This document shows, piece after piece, positions 1-10,100 of a DNA stretch of 64,000 bases. How positions within the stretch are numbered: position 1 is the first letter of the stretch; the number at the start of each line of letters is the position of its first letter. The DNA is from a bacterium (GTDB taxonomy: Bacteria; AUK180): the NCBI GenBank assembly GCA_023144005.1, contig JAGLGN010000031.1:27086-91085 (forward strand), in the 5' to 3' direction. A program made the position numbers and the translations under genes. Under the pieces are notes generated by a model, which saw only the letters and a program-made list of their open reading frames with translations, ran no database searches and was not told the origin of the DNA.

Positions 1-3000
1 AATTCATAATCTCCAGTGGAATTGCCTAAATTGTCCACGGCGCTGTAAGTGATAGTGTATAGGCCGGTCGCAGCAAGTATAAACTCCACTTCATCACTGT
101 CAGTGATGATAGAAGACCCTCCGTTTATCGAATATGTAATATTGTCGATCCCGGAACCAGTGTCGGCTGCGCTTATTGTATAGGAGTAACCTGTAATGGT
201 CTCGGCATAATTTCCCTCTCTGTTTATATAGAAGCCGTTAATCGTGAAATCCAGGGAAGGAGCGCTTTCATCAAGTATCGAATTCACAGAGACGATTTCG
301 CTGAAGTTACCTACATTGTCCACTCCTCTGAAATAAAGAGGAGTTCCCGCTTCGGAATACCCGCCGGGATACTGAACGGAGTTTACCCAGAAAATGCCGT
401 CCGTTGAATACTGGGTTGATTTCACGCCCGAACCCGTATCGGTGGCGCTCAGATCGAATGTTGTGGAATCTTTGACATAGATCGGACCATCGTCAGGAGA
501 GTAGTTATCCCCTACGACCGCATAATTTATTTCGGGATCGCCGATATCTACATTAAAGGAGAAGTCTTCAGTCGCGCTTGTGTTCCCTACTTTATCAATA
601 CCGTAATAGGAGAGCAGATAGTCACCCTCCTGCGCAATACTAAGAGGTGCGCAATAATCACCGAACTCCCCTGCAGCGCCCATTCTGTACTTTATCACAT
701 CCGGGAATATATCCGTTGCCGACAAAGAAATGCGGGCGGTTCCGCTGATCCAGTTATAGCCCGTGCCTGCATCATTATATACATACGGGATTACCGAGTG
801 TGTTACAGCAGGAGCATCGTTGTCTATGTAAAGCGGGAATATCCTCTCATCTTCCATATTTGACAGGTTATCAATACTATGATATCCGATCTCGTGAAGT
901 CCGCTTGAAAGCGAAGCCAGATCGATCACGGAATCCTGCACATAGTCAATCCAGGCAGCATCATCAAAACGATATTGCGTCAAATCTACTCCGGTCGTAA
1001 TTGTACCCGGATCAGAAGATATGAAGCTGAAGCCGTTGCTTCCCGAAGTTACCCTTAGCCCTTGCGGGGTGGCAGCGACAATTCCCGTAAAACTGATATA
1101 TGTCAGAGGCGGAATCCCGTCAACGGAATAGGTTTCATTATAACTCTCTTCATTTCCCACATTGTCAACGATCGTATAATCTATTTCCTCGATTCCCGAA
1201 AGAATATACGGATGGAATCCCGCAGTATAGACAACATAGTTACCCTTGTTGATACTGTACTGGATTTCCTTTACTCCGCTGTTTTTCACATCAGCCGTAT
1301 CCGTACCGGTCAGAGTGATATCCGTAACGGATGAAGCGTATTGCACTGTCTCTATAATGTAATCAGGATCAAATGCTATACTGCCGGACGGCGGAGTATT
1401 ATCAACATATACCGGCCATGTCTTCTGATAGATGAGCGTCGAGGTAGCGTCCCAGGCCTTTACTTCAATAGTGTGTGCTCCGGCGGATATCAGCTGAAAT
1501 TCCGCATCTTCTACATAAGGCGTAAACCCGGAAGCGTCAATCTGATATTCGACAAATCCTATTGAAGCATCGGTCCAGTTCAATTTGAATATATTGTCAA
1601 GCGATGAAAATACATCGTCCGTAGTGATATGCAGGGGTTTACTGCAAGTGAGGGTTACAAGAGGTATCTGCAAGTCACAGATTACGCTGACCTCTTTCTC
1701 CACTTCGACATTTCCAAGAATATCGGTCGATCTGAATGCGAAAGTGTAAGTTTCCTCAGTATCGAACAATACTCCGGCAGATTCGTCATAAACGATCTCA
1801 TCACCGATGTCAATGCGGTATTTCGTATATGCGGTCAGGCTTTCATCGGATACACTGAGAAATACCGAAGTACCCGGAGTGACATAATAATTCACACCGT
1901 CCGTATGGATGTCATCATATTTAGCGATAGAGGTAACGGGAGAATTATCATCTACATAAATGACCGTTGACTTGACGGTTTCCAGATTCCCCACATTGTC
2001 CAGTGATCTGTATTCGAGGAATGTTTCCTCAGAACCTATCAAGGGCACGTTCCCGTCTGTCCACTCCATGTTATTGATGCGCCATTCTGTATTCGCGATT
2101 CCTGAAGTCATATCGGTCGCGCTTATCGAAAGAACCGTTGAGGAAGTGATGTACAGGTACCCGCTGCCGGGATCATAGGATGCTCCGCTGACACTAATGC
2201 TTGAGACCGGAATGTCGCTGTCCACGGAAATCGTTCTCTCATACTGGGATTCGTTATTCAGAAGGTCAATACCCTTGTATCCGATACGGAAACCGTCTTC
2301 GGCAGGAGAAGGTATCTGCATTCCATCACTGTAATCGGAGCCGCCGATTGGGTATCCGTCTATTGTATAGGTGATTTTATCTATACCGGATACATCAGTA
2401 CCGGAAATGTAAAATGAATTATCTGGAGAAGAATAGTCATAACCGTCTTTTTCGTAAATACCCATAGAGCTGCTTAGATATAGCTGCGGTCCCTGATTAT
2501 CGGCGATTATCTGTCTTTCAGATATTCCCGTACTGTTTCCCACATTGTCATCCGCGAAATAGTAAATCCTTGTATTCTCGGTAAAATCTGCGAAGTTGGC
2601 CGAAAAGATATTCCACGCGCTGCCATCTTCTGGCAGATCATACAGGTAATAAATGTTTCTGACACCGGAGCCGGTATCGGAAGATGTAAAGCCGAGCTCG
2701 AATAAACCCGATACATACACCTTACCCGAAGCATTGTCAAACAAATAATTTCCGGAAACGCCAGATAATTCCACTATAGGCGGCAGGCGGTCTATATCAA
2801 GTGTTATCGATTTTATAGGAGATTCGATGTTTGCGGTATTGTCTTCACTATAGTAGTGATATGTAACGGACTCCTCGGAAGGCCCCGTCAGAAGCGGGAT
2901 CGTATAGGGTTGATACTGATCTGAAGTCCCTTTTGCATAGAGGATCTCTTTCACACCGGAAGCTTCATCGAGCCCTTGATCAACAGATGTGAATATCACT

Positions 3001-4190
3001 CCGGTCGAGCCCGATATGTAATTATTGAAATGTTCGCCCGTGAATGCCACCGTTGTGACTGGCGACAAGTCGTCGACATAGATCGTATAAGTTCTTTCAT
3101 CTTCGAGCGAGGCGGCGGCTAAATTGTCATACGAATAAAACGATATTTTCTGCATACCCGGATTCGGCAGTGTGAACGGACTGCTTGAACCATCGAAGAA
3201 AGTGTAATCTGTGGTGGGATGTATCCGGTACATAACCCCAGTTGCGGGAGGATCCCACGTAAACCCGATCAGCGCGTCTTTGACAAATATTCTGCCGAGT
3301 GCGTCGATGTACGGCGCGGGATCTATGGTTATCGCGGAATACGGAATGGAATCCGTGATCTCGAATGCGGTCTCGAAAATACGGGTGACATTTCCCACAT
3401 TATCGGTCGCCCTGTATGAAATAACATGCGAGTCCAAAGTAAACGGCCCGATCGCGCCGGTGTATTCATTCCAGGAAACATCGGCATCAAGCTTGTATTC
3501 TACTATTTTTACACCGGAAGCGCCGTCCTCGGAAGACATTTCACAAATGACATCATCGCCCGTAAAGAATTTCGTGATCCCGTCAAAATACTCGGTGGCA
3601 TATCCGGAAAAAGTGATATTCAACGCTTCAGGAGGATCGGGATCCAACAGTATGACCTGTTGCTGAACCGTTTCATTATTGATAAGGTTGTCGCCCGCAT
3701 AGAATCTGATTAATCTGTTTCCCCTGCCGGTAACAACTACGGGCGTATCATAAGTCAGATCTCCGCTTGACCCAATGCTGTATCTGATGTATTTCACCCC
3801 GCAGCCGGTATCGGTAGCGTTAAGGGTGAAATTCGCGCCGTCAGCAAAAAAGAGATTTGAGTCGTCAAAATAAGTTTTTCCGGATTCGGAAGTAAATAGG
3901 GTCACCGGAGCGATATTGTCCCCAATGAGCGGTTCTCCGTATACCGAAGTATAATTTCCGGCATCATCAATGGCCTTGTACTGGAAATTGAAACTATTCG
4001 CGGGAACATCGAATTTAAATTGACTTGCACCGGACTCGATCCATTCTGAAGCCGGATCGGTACGGTAATAAATATGCTGAAGTTGTGCGAGAGAATTGCC
4101 CGCATAACTTCTGTTTATCTTGAATACAGTATTATTATTTACGAATACACCGTAATTTCCACTGAGTGCAAGAGAAAGTGTCGGGGCCTC
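1..4190 (-). repeat. about 15 OmpL47-like protein repeats of ~93 aa
   Basis: Within the giant gene a recurring motif (S/T)xDNxGN marks each repeat end. It occurs near positions 38, 318, 595, 877, 1166, 1455 (degenerate), 1720, 1999, 2270, 2545, 2833, 3112 (degenerate), 3400, 3691 and 3965, a spacing of 265-291 bp. Each unit also holds a 'DTGSGVKxIxY' type strand and a 'PxTxIxxxG' start. This resembles the OmpL47-type beta-domain repeats found in large bacterial surface proteins. The copies diverge at DNA level, so this is an old array and not a recent expansion. It continues beyond the window edge. Confidence 0.8.
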
Positions 4191-7100
4191 TTTCTGAACT
4201 GTGACCTTCACAGTTTTTCTGATCTCTTCTCCTGTTTCTTCGCTTCTTGCTGTGATCACAAACGAATATATCCCTGAAGGTACTATTCCGGCGGGATCGG
4301 CATCATTGTAACCGTGCCAGGCAAGTCTGTAACTCCCGCTCTGGTATTTGGCGTTTTCAAAAGAAGGAAATACGGTATTACCCGCGGCGTCCAGAATGTC
4401 AACGGTTATCCAGACTCCGTCTATCGAAATGGTAAAATACAGCTCGGTAATATCCTTTATACCGTCGTCATTCGGTGAGAACACCGCAGGTTCCACATAG
4501 AGGTTCTCAAGATCGAACATCGAAAGTACCCAGATATTCCATTCCCCGCTTCTTGAAGACTGGAAATAAATATTCTTTCCGTCGGGAGAAGAAGCTGCGC
4601 GGCAGTCATCTGTATTTGATGTGTTCTCAAGTATCCTGTATTTTATCATGTTTTCAAGGTCAGATGTCCACAGCCGGTAAAATCCGCCCTCTTTCCGTGA
4701 ATACAAAAGACCCGAATCACCGGGAAGCCAGGAGGGATGAAAATCAAGCGGGCCTGTGGTAACCTTCTCCAATGATTTATTATCGACATTGAATATTCTG
4801 ATGGTGTCGTCATATATGGATTTACGAAGCGCAATTCTGTCCAGCTCATTTGAAACGCTTGGCTCTCTAAGGTCTCCGTAAGATTCATAATGCAGGATTT
4901 CAGGTACTCCACCAGTGAGCTTCTGCTTCCACAGCTCACCGTCTTTCTCAAATACAATAGTATCATTTGACAGCCATGTCGGCTCCGAAAGGTCAAGTGT
5001 TGAATTTGTAAGGCGTATTATTTCCAGAGGTTCTGCCAATCTGACAGTATATACTTCCCTGATCCCGGCGGCATCTGATGTAAAAGCTATCCTTGTCCCG
5101 TCCGGTGACCACGAGGGCTGCCCTTCACTTGAGAGCAGAGCCGGGTCACTTTCTCTGGCCATGCTTCCCGTCAGGGATACGGCGGTATTTTCCAGCTCCT
5201 CGATATCATTTGATTCGATCAGCCAGATATCATCGTTTCCACCTCTCAGGGATACAAATGCGATCTTGCCGCCGGCAGGACTGACCGCTGGTTCGCGGCC
5301 TTCCCTCACGGTCAGTAGTTTGAGAGAGCCGCCTGTACTGGAACTGTAATCCACTCTCCATTCCCAGATGGTCGGGTTTTGAAGGAGGTTTCCCGCCCGG
5401 TCAGATGCAGATGTAAGAGAAATACGCACATATTCGCCGTTAGTAACAATGAAATCCTTTGTTTTGAGCAGATTCACGGTCAAAAGTCCTGAAAGACCGT
5501 CATATTCAATGCCCGGATCGTCAATACCTCTCGCAGCAGCTTCGCTGTTCAGATATACGGATATCGTAGAAGGATCGACACCAAATCCATTACCGTCCGT
5601 AATATGGATAGTGCCGATCGCGCCCCCATCCGTTACCGGAGCCGGATCGTAGGCATAAGGTCCCTGTCTGTCAACCCGTACCCGATAAGGATATACACAT
5701 GATCTGTTGCCTGCTGGATCAATTGCTGCAAGGTTCAGATAATAAAACAGTTCATTGCCGATCAACTGATCTGAATACCCTTCAAATGATGTATTCGCAT
5801 TCATCAGGGAGAAATCCGGTTCCAGCCCCCTGATCGTCGAGAATACCGAAGCATACTTCAGGCCGTCCTCGTCCCCCGTCCAGAATATCTTTATATCTGC
5901 GGCATCCCCGATGCTGAGAGGATCAGCGGATTCCATTATAAAATTGTCTATGTCGAAATAGGATCCGGTTTGATTCTGACTCTTGTAGATGAAGAAATTG
6001 TCGCATATCCAGTCACCGAGATATACTTTTTTTATCGTATAATTATTATCCAATATCTCATCTGCCGGAGCTGTTCCTGCATTTTCAATTACATACTTAT
6101 GCAAAAGCGAGTAGATATCAAATTCATAGTTATGCCAATAATTGTCAATTATCAATTGTCCATTGTCAAATGTCTTTAGGCTATACATCATCTCGTCGCC
6201 GGTTTCGTCTCCAGTAAGTGGTATGAAGTACAATTTTGAGCCGATCTCAAGGTATAAGTTAAACGAAACTCCCTGCTCCGTCCTGTAATCAAAGCTCCAG
6301 ATCGGGTATTCTCCGCAATCAACAGCGGCTTCCGAAATGATATAAGAATAATCGCTTCCTTCCTCGCCCTTTACAAATCTGAGGAAATTGTCGCTTGATC
6401 CCTCATCCGAGATATTCAATATTACATCTCCATCATCCGGGGTCCTCGAATACCAGCCCATATTCGAGCCGGTGAAGTGGTATTGCGCAAATGACGGATG
6501 AGTTGTAGAATAGATATCCTTGATCTTCGGAGGACTTGAATCGATATATGCGATATCGGAATACACAGCGGGATCGCTGAGGAGCGCGACAGTGATCTTT
6601 TCCCCATGAGGCCCGGCATAGATAGTGTTTCTGCCCTTCAGGGAATCTGCGATCAATTGAGAGATGTCTTTAACAGTAATACTGCCCCGGTAATCCCCTG
6701 AGTCCACCGCGGTCTCTTCAAGTCTTACTATAATTCCATCCGGATCAGTTGTCTCGCTGCTTACCCTGACTTCTATGGTATCGATCTCTGCGATATTCTG
6801 CTGGTCATTGATCGCTTCAATATAGAATTTTTCTCCAGATGAGATCGAGATTATCGGTTGTGCAAAGGTCTCTTCGAAGATCTCAATATTATTTATCGAA
6901 TTGGATATGTCGGGAACATTGATATACATCGGATTCGATTCATCCGACTGCCAGCCGAATTCGTCGGTAAGGGTCGCGTAAATGTGGTTTCCGCCGGGGA
7001 ACAATTCAACATTACTGAAAAAGAACCAGCCGAGTTTTCTGATGTTCTGATTGGTATAATGCTTTTCTTCATCCGTATCTTCACTCACTACCCTCAATGC

Positions 7101-10100
7101 GACCGTACCCTTTCTTTCGGCCCAACCGAAGATGTGCGTGCTGTGGTAGTTGTAATCTTCTTTGTGTTCATAGAGATATGGACTGTCGGGCCGCTCCTTG
7201 GGAGCCATTACGGTGAAGTATGCGGAATACGGAGGGAGATCTCTAAGATATCCGGTTACATTCAAATCACCGGTATCCGGATCGCCTGTTATCACCGTAT
7301 CTTGACTTCTAACCGGATGCCATTCTCTGAGGATGGTATCGAATAGACATATTTTTGCATGGTTAAGAGGTGTCTCCTCGTAGATTATGCCTTCTTCGAA
7401 CTCGAAATAATCATAATATTCAGTGTCGTCAATAACTTCCTCGGCAATATCAAATGTGGATGCCGGAAGCGTTATCGAGAAAACTCCGGTATCATGGAAT
7501 ATTTCTCCCGGAGGACGCAGTTCAAAGATATTCCCGCAGACATAGTCATCGGATGGAGTTACAGCGACTTCTTCAGGTGCATATTCCACAATGGACATTA
7601 AGAGATAGGAGTGGTCCAGAGCGGCAAAAGGCAGCGAGAAACTCGCTTTTTTTGATTCTGATATCGTCATACACTCATTGAACGAGCTCATTTTCCTGCC
7701 GACGGTGATGATCTTTTCGTCGGAAGTGGAATTGCCCGATCTGTCCCAGACTTCAAGTTTCAAGGTATATTCACCGTTAAGGCCGTCATCAAGCACTTCC
7801 TCGCCCCACCAGAGATCGCCGCCTACATTCCACTGACCGAGATTGCCGAAGACCGTTGTAACATTATCCCTCATGGCAAGTCCTGATATCATATGTTCCT
7901 GCGATGAATCCACTATTTCCGTCCAGGATGTGGGATTATTCCCTTTGCCGTATGAAATAACATAACGCGCAAAATCCCTCGCCGAAGCAATGCCGGCAAT
8001 CGGTATACTGGCCCTTATCAGGCTGTTTTCAGCGGGAACCGTTATTTCGGCATCAAGATTGTTAACAAAAACCACCTTTGAATCATAAAGCGTGGAATCA
8101 GACGCATCCTTTAGATTCAATGTGTAGAACCCGTTATCTACAAATGCATCAGCATCGTCTTTTCCGTCCCAAATGATGGTTGAGATATAAGTATCACACA
8201 GATCCACACTTAGGCTTCTTATCACAGTGCCGTCTAATTCTATCTCTGCTACAAGATCGGTCAAGGGATTATTTTTAAAGTAGGTAAAAGTGAAAGTAGT
8301 ATTGTTGTCAGGTACATCACTTTCCGGGATCGGATAGATATCGGGAAGAGAATCGTTTATCTCTGTGCTCAGGCAGGTCTTGTCCCAAACCACATCGCCG
8401 CCATGATGGCCGAAAAGGATACCTTTCACCTTTTTGTTTACAAGGCCGACTGCGGAGGTCGGTATCTTTAATCTGACCCATTGATTAACCGGAATTTCAG
8501 TAAAGATACCACCGAGTCTCATAAGAGACGGTGTATTGTTCACTCCACCAGTGGGGATCAGGTCTGCGCCGAAGTAGCAGCGGTGTTCACCGTTTCCATT
8601 ATCGGTGTAAAACTGCATCATTATCTCATGCGGCAGGGATTTCAGATAGATGTATTGAACAATGTATTTTTCAACGCCGTATCCGTCCTGCTCGATAAGG
8701 ACTCCATCGCTGGGAGCGAGGTAATAGTGAGAGTGCCAGGCTGAAGTTGTGTTGTTCTGGTGGGCTGAGCCTCCCGAAAACACAGGATCCGTGATCCATG
8801 AAAAGCTTCCAGTTAATGTAGATGATGCAGGAAAATCATCTTCGACAATATAACCTGGAATATCAGGAATAGGTATATATTCTCCGGTAATGAGCTGATC
8901 CGAGTGCGATAAATAATCCCCTGCATCATGATACTCTGCCAGATTGTCAACGCTTCTGAACCTGCTTTCAGCTTCCCATTCTACGCCTGCAATGCTGCCG
9001 TATTGCGCAGAAGTGCCTCCGTTTAATACAACAGTTGTCTCTGTGGAAATATAGTTACCGGCATAATCATATGCACTGATTCGCAAGACATATTCTCCGG
9101 GTGGATAGTTTTTTCCGTCCAGTTCACCGAGCAGGCCATCCTTGGACATATAATCCATGTTAATAAAATCATATGATCCTCCGGTTATGTCGGATATCTC
9201 GTAATACTTCAAATATTTGTCATTTATGTTTCCATAAATACCATAGAATCCGGGCTTATCTTCGATTGGCTTGACTTCCAATGTATCTATTGTGGGAAGT
9301 GTTTTGTCAACAATTACTCTTCCCTCTTTGCATATTTCTTCGTCGGTTTCTGAGGAATATTTCATTACAAATGTGTATTCTCCATCAGAAACATAATATC
9401 CGTAATTATCTCTGCCGTTCCATTCCGCCTTGTTTATTCCGGGGATAATCGGCTCTTTGTCCCAGATGCTCTTTTGTTCATCTCCAAGGGAGTCATATAT
9501 ATGAAAATCCGCAGTCCCCTGATCCGAGAATTCCGAAAATAATTCGATGATATCATAAACCCCGGGAGAACTGACCGGAGAAAAAGAGTATTTCGCAATA
9601 GTCGGTAACTGCTCTGAATATGCGGCATCATTAAAAGAAAGGCCTGAAGGACCGATATTATTGATATAATATTCTTCGTATTTTTCATATAAATAATTTT
9701 CTGCTTCATATGGTTGGAGGCCCGACCAGTCCAATTCATAATCCAACAACTTTATTTTTTCAGGTGAAATATCCGTAATAAGGATCTTCTTTGATTGTTG
9801 CACGAAGGTAGGATCGGGTGTCACAATTGTGTGAATCTCATGGCAATCTTTCGGAATTGCCTTTATCACTCTTCTTGCCTTCGCACTTTTTTTGTCTGAA
9901 CTTGTCGCTTCAACGATAACCAGTCCCAGAATCGTTGTGCCTTCAATAACTACTTCTTTCCCGTAGGGCTTCTTGGGAGAGGTTTCACTTTTAATTGGAC
10001 ATTCATAACTTTCTATGCTGCCTACATCAACGGTAATTGTAACCTCGATCTTGGCAGGAGTTTTTAATGTACATTCAGGAGTAAGGATAATGGGAGTTGA